From Hemicordylus capensis (taxonomy: Eukaryota; Chordata; Lepidosauria; Squamata; Cordylidae), in assembly GCF_027244095.1 (NCBI RefSeq), contig NC_069662.1:57560001-57624000 (forward strand): DNA of 64,000 nucleotides, given 5' to 3'. Shown here piece by piece: positions 13,501 to 22,027 of the stretch. The notes under the pieces were generated by a model. That model had not been told where the DNA came from. It saw only the letters and a list, made by a program, of their open reading frames with translations, and searched no databases. Position 1 is the stretch's first letter. Each line of letters opens with the position of its first letter. The position numbers were made by a program, and so were the translations under genes.

Positions 13501-16500
13501 AGACACAATGTTGCAACATAACGCTTGGCAATGTAACATTCATGCACACAAGAACTGCACAAAGGTAGTTGCACAAAGTGGAAAGAATGGTTGTCAATTG
13601 CACAACCCTGTTTGCACAATTCTTGCATTTAGTGAAGCAGTGCTCTTGTGAAACTGCTCAAACATTACACGGCAAAGCACATATCACCTTGTGCAGTATG
13701 TCAGCTACTAATGTGTTCTAGACATGCTACATCCAAGATCAGAGACAGATGTAATTGCATAGAAGAGTTCTGTTTCTTATGAGTTGAAAAGATTGTTATT
13801 TTCGTTATGCAGGAAACTGTCAGCAAACCTTTTATCATGATGAAAATATTGTAAGGCCACGTAAAAATTGCCCTGGGAACTGGCAACAGTTCCAGTTGGC
13901 CATCTTTGGTCTCCATAAGTAGAGTCAACATATTAGCCACTTTACTGCAAGACTCGACCGAGTGCCAGAATAGGTTAGATAAGAACCTTATCATGACATC
14001 TGAAATAGCTGTGTCCTGATCTGGATCATAACCACAGTGAGGGAGGGGGCTTAGCCCATGCCCCCTATGCTGACAAAAATCTGCCCTGCCACCATTTACT
14101 CTGGGAAGGAAATCACATATGGGTGCGCAGTTTTGACCCAGAGAGTCAGCAATCACAGTACTCCCAGAAATGAGTACTTACCGATGCGTACGTGAAAGTG
14201 AGCCCTCCTGAAGTTTGCTCAAACTGTTGCCATTGAAAGACCTGGAGAGGTGAAGGAAAGTTTGAGAACATCACACAGACAGGATCACAGCCTCTCTTTC
14301 TGTCTTAAGGGATTGGGCATAAGCATGATACTTTCATCCTGCACTCAAATTCCAGTCCAGCTGCAGTCATGAGCAACAAGTCTGGACAGAGATGTGCATC
14401 CCCTTTCACAGACGACAAAAGGGATCTAGCCAGTTCAATATCCAGCCTGAAGGAGTGCCACAGTGTGAATGCACACCTCCTTCCATGTCAATGACGCGTG
14501 CAGAAGGCTGCTTACAGGTATCAATCTCCTTTGCTGAATTGCGATGACAAATCTTTACGACCCATCCATATATTTGGGGTCTTGGAAATTGCATGCTTAC
14601 ATAATAACACCGCACACAAATTCTGAGATTTAAGCTTCTCCATCTCATCTTGAAGTCCCTACCCCCTTCCCCATTCTGAATGGACAGGTGAAACTCGAAA
14701 AATTAGAATATCGTACAAAAGTTCATTAATTTCAGTAATGCAAATTAAAAGGTGAAACTGATATATGAGATAGACGCATTACATGCAAAGCGAGATAAGT
14801 CAAGCCTTAATTTGTTATAATTGTGATGATCATGGCGTACAGCTCATGAAAACCCCAAATCCACAATCCCAGAAAATTAGAATATTGTGAAAAGGTTCAG
14901 CAGTAGGTTCCAGGTGTCCCACTCCAATCAGCTAATCAATCCATAACACCTGCAAAGGGTTCCTGAGCCTTTAAATGGTCTCTCAGTCTGGTTCATTAGG
15001 AATCACAATCATGGGAAAGACTGCTGACTTGACAGTTGTGCAGAAAACCATCATTGACACCCTCCATAAGGAGGGAAAGCCTCAAAAGGTAATTGCAAAA
15101 GAAGTTGGATGTTCCCAAAGTGCTGTATCAAAGCACATTAATAGAAAGTTATGTGGAAGGGAAAAGTGTGGAAGAAAAAGGTGCACAAGCAGCAGGGATG
15201 ACCGCAGCCTGGAGAGGATTGTCAGGAAAAGGCCATTCAAAAGTGTTGGGGACTTTCACAAGGAGTGGACTGAGGCTGGAGTTAGTGCATCAAGAGCCAC
15301 CACACACAGACGGATCCTGGACATGGGCTTCAAATGTCGTATTCCTCTTGTCAAGCCGCTCCTGAACAACAAACAAGGTCAGAAGCGTCTTACCTGGGCT
15401 CAAGAAAAAAAGAACTGGTCTGTTGCTCAGTGGTCCAAAGTCCTCTTTTCTGATGAGAGCAACTTTTGCATCTCATTTGGAAACCAAGGACCCAGAGTCT
15501 GGAGGAAGAATGGAGAGGCACACAATGCAAGATGCTTGAAGTCCAGTGTGAAGTTTCCACAGTCTGTGTTGATTTGGGGAGCCATGTCATCTGCTGGTGT
15601 TGGTCCACTGTGCTTCATTAAGTCCAGGGTCAACGCAGCCGTCTATCAGGAGATTTTGGAGCACTTCATGCTTCCTTCTGCAGACGAGCTGTATGGGGAT
15701 GCTGACTTCATTTTCCAGCAGGACTTGGCACCTGCACACACTGCCCAAAGTACCAAAACCTGGTTCAATGACCATGGGATTGCTGTGCTTGATTGGCCAG
15801 CAAACTCGCCTGACCTGAATCCCATAGAGAATCTATGGGGCATTGCCAAGAGAAGGATGAGAGACATGAGACCAAACAATGCAGAAGAGCTGAAGGCCGC
15901 TATTGCAGCATCCTGGTCTTCCATAACACCTCAGCAGTGCCACAGGCTGATAGCATCCATGCCACGCCGCATTGAGGCAGTAATTGCTGCAAAAGGGGCC
16001 CAAACCAAGTACTGAGTACATATGCATGCTTATACTTTTCAGAGGTCCGATATTGTTCTATTTACAATCCTTGTTTTATTGGTTTCACGTAATATTCTAA
16101 TTTTCTGGGATTGTGGATTTGGGGTTCTCATGAGCTGTACGCCATGATCATCACAATTATAACAAATTAAGGCTTGACTTATCTCGCTTTGCATGTAATG
16201 CGTCTATCTCATATATCAGTTTCACCTTTTAATTTGCATTACTGAAATTAATGAACTTTTGCACGATATTCTAATTTTTCGAGTTTCACCTGTATATCTA
16301 ATCAAAACGACAAAAGAGATTTCAGTATATTCTGCATTCATTCTTATTGTATTACCAAATGTCTCCCCCACCCCAAGCTCAAACTCTCTGTGTTGCCCAT
16401 GCTTTGAAAACTGTATCAATCTCCTTGGCAAATGTAGATCTAGTCATCTCCTCAGCATTCTGGCAAGGAAATATTAGTTCTGAGCTATCTACCCACTTAG

Positions 16501-17313
16501 GTTTAGCCAAATTTATCATGGTTAACGTACAAAATTGTTGAGAACATAAAAGGAGCTCTCCCAACAGTCCAGCTTTGTTTTCCAATGGAATTCCCTGTTG
16601 AATCCCTGGAGGGGGGGGAAACGGACGGGGACAAGGGAATGAAGTTGAAATAGATATTCCTAAGTGGGATGCCTTCAAGTGGTGATTCCCAAGTGTCAGA
16701 CCAAGTTTGTCTTTGTGCTTCTGTGCGTCTTATGTGTTTCCACCAGCCTCTAACAGCCCCTGGATTCCTCTTGAGGAAGGTCATCTGTGCCAAGAGTTTC
16801 TACCCTTAGGTCTCTAGATGTTGTTTGACTACAACTCCATTGTGTTGGCCATAATGGCCTTCACCATGGTGGCCTGGGGACGATGGGAGACAACATCTGG
16901 GGTCCCAAGGGTGGGAACCCCTCGATTTAGGCATTGGGTCAGTTTTCCCCTTGTAAACAGAGCACTGGGCTTCCTGTTTCCCCCAGCCCTTTGGCTCCCC
17001 TTCCCCATCTATGGCTGTTTTTGTGGTTCATACCATTTATCCTGCGATTCCCATTTCTTTCCTTTTTGAAATTGTTATTATTTAGGTGTAAACTGCTCTG
17101 CTTCCTTTGGCAGAAAAGAGGGGTATTAATTTTTTTTTAAAAAGGCATCAGCCAAGCTACCTCGAAATAAGAAATATCTTATCCCACCTACATCACTCCT
17201 AATGAAAGGCTCTTCCTAAAAGGGTTCTATCCTCAGAGTTCTGGAAGTGGGGTTTAAGTACTCACAAAAAGGACATCGCTTTGGGAACGGGCACACGGTG
17301 GAGTCCAGAAGGA
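2339..17313 (-). CDS. LRRC37: LRRC37-like leucine-rich repeat gene (seven exons, partial)
   Basis: Minus-strand exons are read at 17,313-17,266, 14,241-14,182, 11,276-11,205, 9,620-9,540, 4,899-4,828, 4,017-3,943 and 2,457-2,339. Six have clear AG acceptors and all seven have GT donors. All junctions keep one continuous frame, with codons split after two bases at every joint, as expected for one-LRR-per-exon genes. The product is about 175 residues of LRRs followed by a cysteine-rich cap. FEARHGMQFLLKM and ILPNKIFCCLCRMKDDIEV closely resemble the human LRRC37 segments FQAWHGMQFLHKL and (I)LPSHMACCLCQFKNNIEV, recalled from memory. LRRC37 proteins are single-pass membrane proteins of uncertain function; that is family knowledge. 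The large N-terminal exon and the C-terminal membrane segment are not found here. The 5' border of the first exon is unsure. No stop or frameshift is visible, so the gene may be active. Confidence 0.75.
3812..3848 (+). repeat. (AGG)n microsatellite
   Basis: GAG/AGG trinucleotide run inside an LRRC37-like intron. The rest of 2,460-3,940 shows no recognisable element. Confidence 0.85.
3943..4017 (-). CDS. LRRC37: LRRC37-like exon: final LRR
   Basis: 75 bp, with acceptor CTTATTTCAG and donor GTAAGTAC. It encodes an LRR-like helix segment, STEMTPKILEDLLQTSQQL. This aligns with the human segment that leads into the CCLC cap. The frame is continuous with both neighbouring exons. Confidence 0.72.
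4525..4578 (+). repeat. (ATT)n microsatellite
   Basis: Uninterrupted ATT run of roughly 18 units, inside an LRRC37-like intron. Confidence 0.9.
4828..4899 (-). CDS. LRRC37: LRRC37-like exon: LRR, 72 bp
   Basis: Exactly 72 bp (24 codons), with acceptor CACTGCAG and donor GTAAGTACC. It encodes VLNHHPLKVIDDASFYRLPS, matching the pattern [20 protein letters not shown] recalled from human LRRC37. It ends only 60 bp from the 8-bp target duplication of the MITE beginning at 4,968. Confidence 0.75.
4984..7627 (-). mobile_element. 5'-truncated Vingi-like (I-group) LINE
   Basis: The insertion is bounded by a perfect 14-bp target duplication, GGGGCGGATGAAGC, at 4,970-4,983 and 7,628-7,641. It carries reverse-transcriptase sequence on the minus strand. 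Its 3' end is a short tandem tail of TGACT units at 4,984-5,000. The endonuclease and ORF1 are missing, so it is a 5'-truncated retrotransposed copy. A second minus-strand frame at 5,500-5,282 holds a C-terminal cysteine motif (RLCPCGSGEQESIFHILLRC) that I associate with Vingi-like LINEs. The clade name is from memory; the I/Jockey side of the LINE tree is the safer statement. Confidence 0.8.
5920..7314 (-). pseudogene. LINE reverse transcriptase domain, 464-codon open frame
   Basis: The frame contains RT blocks in order: TGKAPGSDNLPVEAIK, SNYRPISLLNVIGKIYA, ADEQAGFRANHSTIEHALVL, FAAFVDFKSAFDSISRDKLW, FRGVRQGCILAPALFN, then the catalytic box as ILLDADDAVILS, then NSSKTKIMAF and FKYLGVVF. The catalytic [FY]ADD has become DADD, with the aromatic residue lost while both aspartates remain. 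The start is only the first methionine of the open stretch. Upstream polymerase sequence continues in another frame at 7,217-7,555, and the C-terminal part is in other frames below 5,920, so the copy is dead. Confidence 0.82.
8405..8510 (-). mobile_element. Partial SINE, second tRNA-derived family
   Basis: On the plus strand it reads GAGTCGGTGTTGACTCCTGGAGGCCACAGAGCCCTGTG then TTTGGTAGAAGACAGGAGG. This is the reverse complement of the 3' half of the SINE at 1,403-1,660. Confidence 0.55.
9382..9406 (+). repeat. (GATA)n microsatellite at a retroelement tail
   Basis: GATA run directly after GGCAGTATAAAAATAT, the kind of 3' tail (GGC/GGTATAAAAAT) that ends reptile LINEs and SINEs. The body upstream (9,280-9,380) is too short to classify. 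Confidence 0.8.
9540..9620 (-). CDS. LRRC37: LRRC37-like exon: LRR with AxHGMQFL motif
   Basis: 81 bp, with acceptor TTTCCAG and donor GTAAGTGAATG. It encodes DLSGNLIEKLTPGAF followed by EARHGMQFLLK. HGMQFL is a recognisable LRRC37 signature. Confidence 0.78.
10192..10418 (+). mobile_element. Sauria/Squam-type SINE
   Basis: The tRNA-derived head is GAACCAGTGTAGTGCAGTGG with GGGTTCAAATCCC as the B-box region. The conserved middle runs GCCATGAAACTCACTGGGTGA to CCTCACAGGGTTGTTG. The 3' end AAGAGCGAGATATAAAT is shared with Bov-B-type tails, followed by an A-rich tail. Confidence 0.85.
10508..10795 (+). repeat. Interspersed reptile repeat, family A
   Basis: It runs from GGAACATAGGAAGCTGCCATATACTGAGTCAGACC through CAGCGGCTTCTCCAAGGTTGCAGG and CAGAGCGGCTCCATCCCC to GACAAGTCATGCTTGCTACCACAAGACC. 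The same sequence recurs at 31,983-32,318, 47,868-48,203 and 53,080-53,366. The class (SINE or MITE) cannot be decided by eye. Confidence 0.7.
11205..11276 (-). CDS. LRRC37: LRRC37-like exon: LRR, 72 bp
   Basis: 72 bp, with acceptor AAACAG and donor GTAAGTC. It encodes DLSSNAIQTIEMNSREAVPF, an LRR close to the family repeat [20 protein letters not shown] recalled from human. Confidence 0.75.
11429..11731. mobile_element. Foldback (long-TIR) DNA element
   Basis: The left end CAGTAGTGGCTCGTGAAG and right end GCTCACGAGCCGCTACTG are inverted copies. The homology continues inward through GGGAGGCATCTTTAAGGGGAAA against TTTCCCTTAAAGATGCCTCCC and CAGCCCCTGCAGCGGGGAATC against GATTCCCCGCCGCAGGGGCTG. 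Nearly the whole 303 bp is palindromic. It lies in the LRRC37-like intron just after the 11,205-11,276 exon. Confidence 0.65.
11732..12826 (-). mobile_element. Possible solo LTR fossil
   Basis: The stretch begins TGTTGG and ends CCAACA on the plus strand, giving TG...CA ends with a short inverted repeat. Read on the minus strand it has a poly(A) signal (AATAAA) near 11,890, about 160 bases before its end, as expected inside an LTR. No internal region and no matching target duplication are seen, so this stays a candidate. It would be old and without coding parts. Confidence 0.3.
13100..13300 (+). mobile_element. MIR/CORE-SINE-like ancient remnant
   Basis: TATAATCTCATTTACCCTCATGATGACC followed about 90 bases later by AGTAACTTGCCCAAGGTCAAACAG resembles the conserved MIR core. 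The copy is heavily diverged. Confidence 0.45.
14182..14241 (-). CDS. LRRC37: LRRC37-like exon: short LRR, 60 bp
   Basis: 60 bp, with acceptor CCTCTCCAG and donor GTAAGTAC. It encodes SFNGNSLSKLQEGSLSRTHR. It is four codons shorter than the 72-bp repeat unit but keeps phase with both neighbours. Confidence 0.7.
14685..14887 (+). repeat. Left terminal inverted repeat of the Tc1 element
   Basis: Begins CAGGTGAAACTCGAAAAATT and contains the outer and inner direct repeats. Near-perfect inverse of 16,090-16,292. Confidence 0.9.
15011..16015 (+). CDS. Tc1-family DD34E transposase, open reading frame
   Basis: 335 codons from the ATG at 15,011, the usual length for Tc1 transposase; an upstream in-frame ATG at 14,975 adds twelve atypical residues. 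The protein catalyses cut-and-paste transposition at TA sites. The N-terminus is a paired-like helix-turn-helix DNA-binding region (HKEGKPQKVIAKEVGCSQSAV, with a second one around residues 60-110). The catalytic residues are D in LFSDESNF, D in FQQDLAPAHTA and E in DWPANSPDLNPIENLWG, with the DD34E spacing. The usual QQDNAPAH reads QQDLAPAH here. No stop or frameshift is visible, which, with the well matched ends, suggests a young, possibly recently active copy. Expression is unknown. Confidence 0.93.
   Translation: MGKTADLTVVQKTIIDTLHKEGKPQKVIAKEVGCSQSAVSKHINRKLCGREKCGRKRCTSSRDDRSLERIVRKRPFKSVGDFHKEWTEAGVSASRATTHRRILDMGFKCRIPLVKPLLNNKQGQKRLTWAQEKKNWSVAQWSKVLFSDESNFCISFGNQGPRVWRKNGEAHNARCLKSSVKFPQSVLIWGAMSSAGVGPLCFIKSRVNAAVYQEILEHFMLPSADELYGDADFIFQQDLAPAHTAQSTKTWFNDHGIAVLDWPANSPDLNPIENLWGIAKRRMRDMRPNNAEELKAAIAASWSSITPQQCHRLIASMPRRIEAVIAAKGAQTKY
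16090..16292 (+). repeat. Right terminal inverted repeat of the Tc1 element
   Basis: Ends CGAGTTTCACCTG followed by the TA target. Inverse of 14,685-14,887. Confidence 0.9.
16815..16935. mobile_element. hAT MITE-like remnant
   Basis: AGATGTTGTTTGACTACAAC and GATGGGAGACAACATCTGG form an inverted pair. The ACTACAACTCC and TGGGAACCCC words are typical of the amniote hAT MITE also found at 448-581. Boundaries are approximate. Confidence 0.4.
17266..17313 (-). CDS. LRRC37: LRRC37-like exon: first recognisable LRR piece
   Basis: The donor GTGAGTACT is clear. The upstream border is a guess, taken at CACCAG. In the phase demanded by the next exon it reads PSGLHRVPVPKAMSF and then runs into LSFNGNSLSKL, a plausible LRR. 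The reading frame remains open upstream to about 17,546, so the exon could be longer. Confidence 0.5.
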
Positions 17314-18110
17314 CTGGTGACTCTCCAAAGTTTGAGGACTTCCATTGTGATACGGCATGGGTTTGAACAATTCCCTATGGCTGCTGCACCCAACTTATGG
17401 CTGTGGTGCCCAACTCGCATAAATAACTGCAAAAAGATCATTAAAACAAAATGAACAGTTGGGACACTGGCAGCAGGGCCCATACTATAGAGCATATCCA
17501 TTTCTGCCATTTGTGGCACTTGAGACACTTGTACAAGTTGTGCCATTTCGTGCCTTTTTTGATAGCTGACGTCGGTTGGACATAAACCGGTGTCTGCACA
17601 GTCTGAGTGTTCCTCAGTGGCGACATCATTTTATCAGAACTCCGAGCATCACAGAACTGCCATGGCAACAATGGAGGCCCAAATGCACAGAGAATCAGCT
17701 GATGGGCTTGAGCTATTTGGAGCTGTTTGCTCTGCGGAGAACTGAATGTGAAACTAACACTTGTTGACTGACATACAGGGATCTGGATTGCATAAAGTGA
17801 TTAGTGTGGTTGCCTTACAATTGGAGATTAGATTGGATTGCCTGGATGTTTGACCTCTCCCAGCTCTATCATATTCATTTTTATTTATCATCATCATCAT
17901 CATTATTAATTTGATTTCTATACTAACTCAATCTCTACAGGCATGTTAACCACTGAAACAATATTACTGGAACTTGGTTAAGATTAGAAACCTTAACACA
18001 CAACAAAACCAAAAACATGAAATGTCCACTCAGCATCATTTAGTTTAGCTTATAACCAGGCCAATATCGAAAGAAAACTCACATTTAAATGGAAGAAACA
18101 CAACTGATTT
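17314..18110. other. Stretch with no recognised gene
   Basis: Only a short ATC-rich microsatellite at about 17,885-17,905 stands out. The 5' part of the LRRC37-like gene would be expected in or beyond this stretch but was not recognised. Confidence 0.4.
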
Positions 18111-18126
18111 TCTTTTTAGTAAGACA

Positions 18127-19186
18127 TTTATTAGAAAAACAGAATAATTGGGGAGTGGGAGGGAAAACCCAAGCTTCATTTACATAAATACGTTAAGCCA
18201 TCTGCTAGGGAAGTATCATTTCATAAAATTTTCACCCCAATCCACTTAACACAATAGAACCAGCTTCCAGATAATATAAAGTGCTTAGGAAGGGGCAGGT
18301 GCCCTTTCAAAGCACAGAGAGGAAAACTGAGCACAGGTGTAAAATATGCCCCCCCCCCACCCCAACACATGGACTCCTCAGACAAGACCTCTTCTTCTCC
18401 TTCAGGGTTTGGCTGTGAGAGTGACCAGTCAGTCACCTGGGGAGAAAAGAAAGGGCTTATAACTCTGTGGAGTCTGAACTACATCTGGGTTACTCAGATC
18501 TCACAGACTGAGAACAAAATGTCATCCATTCCAATCTCAGAAGTAGAATCCTGTGTAGGGGGCTCTTTGCCTCTGTGGCTTCCCTGCCTCAAAGTGGGTC
18601 AAGTGAGACCCCTGGTCTCTTAAAAAGACTTCTGGGCCAGGCTTGTTCTGAGGAGGAAGGAAATTGGGGGCTTCATTCTCATAATCCTGGTGAACTGAGA
18701 TTGCTGAGCCCTGTGAAGCTGGTTTTGAGAATGTTGATTTCCTAGGCAATTCTGGTCCAACCACTGTGGTTAACTCACATTTCACCAGGATCTGACAGCA
18801 GGAGACCAGGGAGTCCTCTCTCTGTGGCTCCAAGCATCTAACATTCAGCCCAACTAGCTCCGGCTATCTTCAGTCTACCTGCCCCGGAGGAACCTGTCCG
18901 TCCTTGGTCTAAGCACCTGACATAAACATACAGGTAGCTCATTTAATTGAAAGGTCCATGCATTCAAAGGAGAGAGAATGCTCATTCCCTAGTCACGCCT
19001 TCCAACTCATCAAGCGAAGATGTTCAAGAGCTGCGCTTGCTAGATCATAGCAACATGAGGCTCATCTGCGAATACATGAGATTAGGCTTCAATTTACCTG
19101 GATGAGACCTTTCAGTTCCTCTTCTGTTAAACAGTCAATGGGGTCTTCCTGGGGAGAGCTATACTCCACTGCCACTTTCTCATTCT
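18127..19186 (-). CDS. Possible 3' end of an unrecognised gene (two exons)
   Basis: Exon 19,186-19,098 has acceptor CTGTTTCAG and donor GTAAATTG and encodes VAVEYSSPQEDPIDCLTEEE then LKGLIQ. A second candidate exon starts at 18,436 after a strong pyrimidine-rich acceptor (TTCTTTTCTCCCCAG) and reads VTDWSLSQPNPEGEEEVLSE. The phase matches the first exon, the frame stops at 18,221, and AATAAA lies at 18,132-18,127. The acidic, charged composition looks coding, but I recognise no family. It could instead be an upstream part of the LRRC37-like gene. A 98-codon open frame between the two exons (18,833-18,537) is unexplained. Confidence 0.35.
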
Positions 19187-19658
19187 CTGAAACAGACAAG
19201 TTAAGAAGGCCAAGTTTTAACAAATGAATATTTAAAAGAAAAATCCTTTTGCTTATTATTTTGTAACATTCCTCACCTTTATTAAAGATTTGGAATTCAA
19301 TGATGATTTTTATCTTAGTCTTTCTAAAGAGTCCATAACAGCTATTTGGTGTTCTACATTCAGCAAAAAGAAGACACATGCCCTGATCTCAGGCTTACAA
19401 TCCAGAGTCCAACTAGATAGGACACAAGGTTTCCTGCTTCTGATGTATTTAAAGAAGTTTTTGCTGTTCCTCTTGATACTTTTAGCTAAATGTTCCTTAA
19501 ACTCTCTTTTTGCCTCCCTTATTGTCACCTTGCAGTTCTTTTGCCAGAGTTTGTGTTCCTTTCTGTCCTCTTCGTTTGGACAGGCCGTCCAATTTCAGAA
19601 GGAAGTCTTGTTCCCTTTTATGGCTTCCATGACGGTAGCTGGGTGGAGCCAGCGCCAG

Positions 19659-19865
19659 AGCCAGTGTGGTGTAGTGGTTAGAGCGCTGGACTAGGACTGA
19701 GACCCGGGTTCATATCCCCATTCAGCCATGAAACTAGCTGGGTGACTCTGGGCCAGTCACTTCTCTCTCAGCCTAACCTACTTCACAGGGTTGTTGTGAA
19801 AGAGAAACTCAAGTATGTAGTACACCACTCTGGGCTCCTTGGAGGAAGAGCGGGATATAAATGTA

Positions 19866-19921
<56 letters not shown>
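19659..19921 (+). mobile_element. Sauria/Squam-type SINE with (TAA)n tail
   Basis: Head GAGCCAGTGTGGTGTAGTGG, middle GCCATGAAACTAGCTGGGTGA, 3' end GAAGAGCGGGATATAAATG, then about 17 TAA units. Inserted opposite to the CR1 that hosts it. Confidence 0.9.
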
Positions 19922-20785
19922 CTGTTAGCCATGCTGGCATCCTCCTGGACTTAGTGGTACCTTTCCTCCTTTTGGGTATACAGTCTAACTGGGCTTCTAG
20001 TATTTGTGGTTTTGAGCAAACTCCATGGATTCTGGAGGGAAGTGACTCTCCTGATTTTCCCTTTCAGTTTTCTTTTCACCATACTCATCATTTCCCTGTC
20101 CTTTCTATAGAGTTTATATCCAGGGATAATAATGTCCCACTGATTCTCACGGTTCTGTTATGCCCATTATATATATTTCTGCATTAGCAACCAAGCACTC
20201 CAGCTCACCCATCTTGGCTCGGAGGCTTCTGGCATTGGCATATAAGCACCTATACTCTGAAACTCTCCACTGCCTAACAGCTTATCTAGGCGCTGCGTGA
20301 TGTCCGCAACCTTCGCACCGGGCAGGCAAGTCACCGTGCAGTCAACACACAGTCACAACCCCATCTCCCTATACCGCTAAAGATTGAATCACCCACTACA
20401 AGGAGGCCCCCGCCCCCGGAGGAGTATCCCCTGTGCGAGAGGATATGAGCTCATCTTCCAATGAAGGGTTCCCTCCTAAAGGAGCATTTCCCTCTTCCTC
20501 AGACCAATGTCTTCCTTGCCAGAGACCTTCATTCTCCCTGACAGCAGAGGAGCTATCAGCCCTGGAGTGGGATGCCTCTACCACATCCCTGAAAGTCTCG
20601 TCCGCATGCCTCTCCGTCTCTCTGACCTTCTCCAGATTCACCACCTTGGTCTCAAGGGAACAGATTTGTTCGCTGAGAGCCAGGAGCTCCTTGCACTCTG
20701 TGCAATACACTGGGAAGTGCCCCCTCCCCTGCTGACTTTCTATCTTCATACTGGTTTTGTTGTCTGTTTACAGTATTTAGAGATC

Positions 20786-21018
20786 GTTTATTTATTTATT
20801 TATTTACATTTATATCCTGCTCTTCCTCCAAGGAGCCCAGAGTGGTGTACTACATACTTGAGTTTCTTCTCACAACAACCCTGTGAAGTAGGTTAGGTTG
20901 AGAAAGAAGTGACTGGCCCAGAGTCACCCAGCTAGTATCATGGCTGTATGGGGATTTGAACTCGGGTCTCCCCAGTCCTAGTCCAGCACTCTAACCACTA
21001 CACCACGCTGGCTCTCAG
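20786..21018 (-). mobile_element. Sauria/Squam-type SINE
   Basis: Reverse complement of the SINE consensus: it starts with a TTTA-repeat tail, then ATATCCTGCTCTTCCTCC, and ends in CCACTACACCACGCTGGCTC. Inserted in the ORF1 part of the CR1. Confidence 0.9.
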
Positions 21019-21789
21019 GTCTCAGCTGTAATGGTTGGCTATGTAACTGTCCAAACAGCCTTTCTCAAGAATATGATGAAGAGATTTATACTTACATTCT
21101 CTTCTCCACCGGGCTCCTTGTGATCACAGGGGCTTGTTTCAGGCTCCCCCGCACACTTTCCGCTAACCTCCTGCAAAACTCCAGTGTCCTGTTTGCTATC
21201 CCTGTTCACTATGCTCTGTTCGCTATGTTCTTGGGCCTTCACCTCTTATGTAGAGAGTAGACTTCCAACTGAGACACAGAAGGTGGGTCAAAGGAATGTC
21301 AAAGGAAAGTGGGGCCACCCACAGTCCTAGCTGACTCCGCCCCCTCCAGGCAGGGACAAACAAAAACATTGGAGTTTGCTAGCCTTGGCAAATGCTAGCT
21401 CTGGCAAATCACACACAGAGAGATTAGGATTTATCCCTTAAACCAGCCCCTCAAAATCTCCCCTCCTCCTGTTAGTTTGAACGGGGGAAGGCTAGTTGTT
21501 CTGCTTAGAAAGGCTTGCTCACCGCCTCAGACTGTGTCTGCTCTTCACAGAGTAGGCTTCCAACTCTTTATTGCCACTGCTTCTCTTGCTCGAGTAGCTG
21601 GATCAGTTTCCTTCTTGTTCTCTTCTTCTTATGCACAAGTCTCCCCTGCTGATGGGGGTGGAGGGAGAGAAGCAGCTACTGTATCTAGCAAAGCAGAAGC
21701 AATGAGGAGAGGCCACCACCCTATGCTAGAAGCACCATTTTCTCTGTCTCCACTCCTGACTTGCAGTTTAAAACAGTGACATGCCCAGA

Positions 21790-22027
21790 AGAGCCAACAT
21801 AGTGTAGTGTTTAGAGTGTTGGACTAGGACCAGGAAGACCCGAGTTTGAATCCCCATTCCACCATGAAACTCACTGGGTGACTCTGGGCCTGTCATGTAT
21901 CTCTCATGTATCCTAAACTACCTCGCAAGGTTGTTGTGAGGATAAAAATCAGCATGTACACCATGCTGAGCTGCTTGGAGGAAGAGCGGGATATAAATGT
22001 AAAAATAAATAAAATAAATAAATAAAA
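21790..22027 (+). mobile_element. Sauria/Squam-type SINE
   Basis: Head GAGCCAACATAGTGTAGTG, middle CCATGAAACTCACTGGGTGA, 3' end GAAGAGCGGGATATAAATG with an AAATA-rich tail. Confidence 0.88.

Larger units (their letters stand above)
14685..16292 (+). mobile_element. Complete Tc1/mariner transposon with IR/DR ends
   Basis: 1,608 bp flanked by inverted repeats of about 203 bp (14,685-14,887 and 16,090-16,292) that differ at only a few positions. Each end has an outer and an inner direct repeat of the word GAAAATTAGAATAT (14,697-14,711 and 14,871-14,885; inverted at 16,092-16,106 and 16,266-16,280). This is the IR/DR layout known for Sleeping-Beauty-like Tc1 elements, where transposase binds the repeats. 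TA follows the right end (16,293-16,294); the left flank is GA, so one copy of the TA target has mutated. It sits in an LRRC37-like intron. Confidence 0.93.
19195..21480 (-). mobile_element. Broken CR1-like LINE
   Basis: Read on the minus strand, pieces come in the CR1 order. A coiled-coil ORF1 fragment lies at 20,749-20,396 (VYCTECKELLALSEQICSLE, then ETERHADETFRDVVEASHSR). An endonuclease remnant lies at about 20,230-19,930 (SLRAKMGELECLVANAEI and a YKLYRKDR-like stretch). The linker before the RT lies at 19,528-19,310 (REAKREFKEHLAKSIKRNSK and FFKYIRSRKP). The RT is missing and frames change between pieces, so it is dead. Two SINEs interrupt it. The part from 21,250 to 21,480 is probably its 5' untranslated region. 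Confidence 0.7.

Noticed and set aside
17262-17546. 95-codon minus-strand frame as one full exon of the LRRC37-like gene
   Set aside because: Only the last 48 bases fit the LRR frame with confidence; the upstream part lacks a convincing acceptor or family motifs.
18537-18833. 98-codon minus-strand open frame between the two orphan exons
   Set aside because: It begins with ATG and looks moderately coding, but no convincing acceptor and donor pair brackets it in phase with its neighbours. Left unassigned.
10192-22027. tRNA genes suggested by A- and B-box-like words in the SINE heads
   Set aside because: These are SINE heads with degenerate cloverleafs, followed by SINE bodies and tails.
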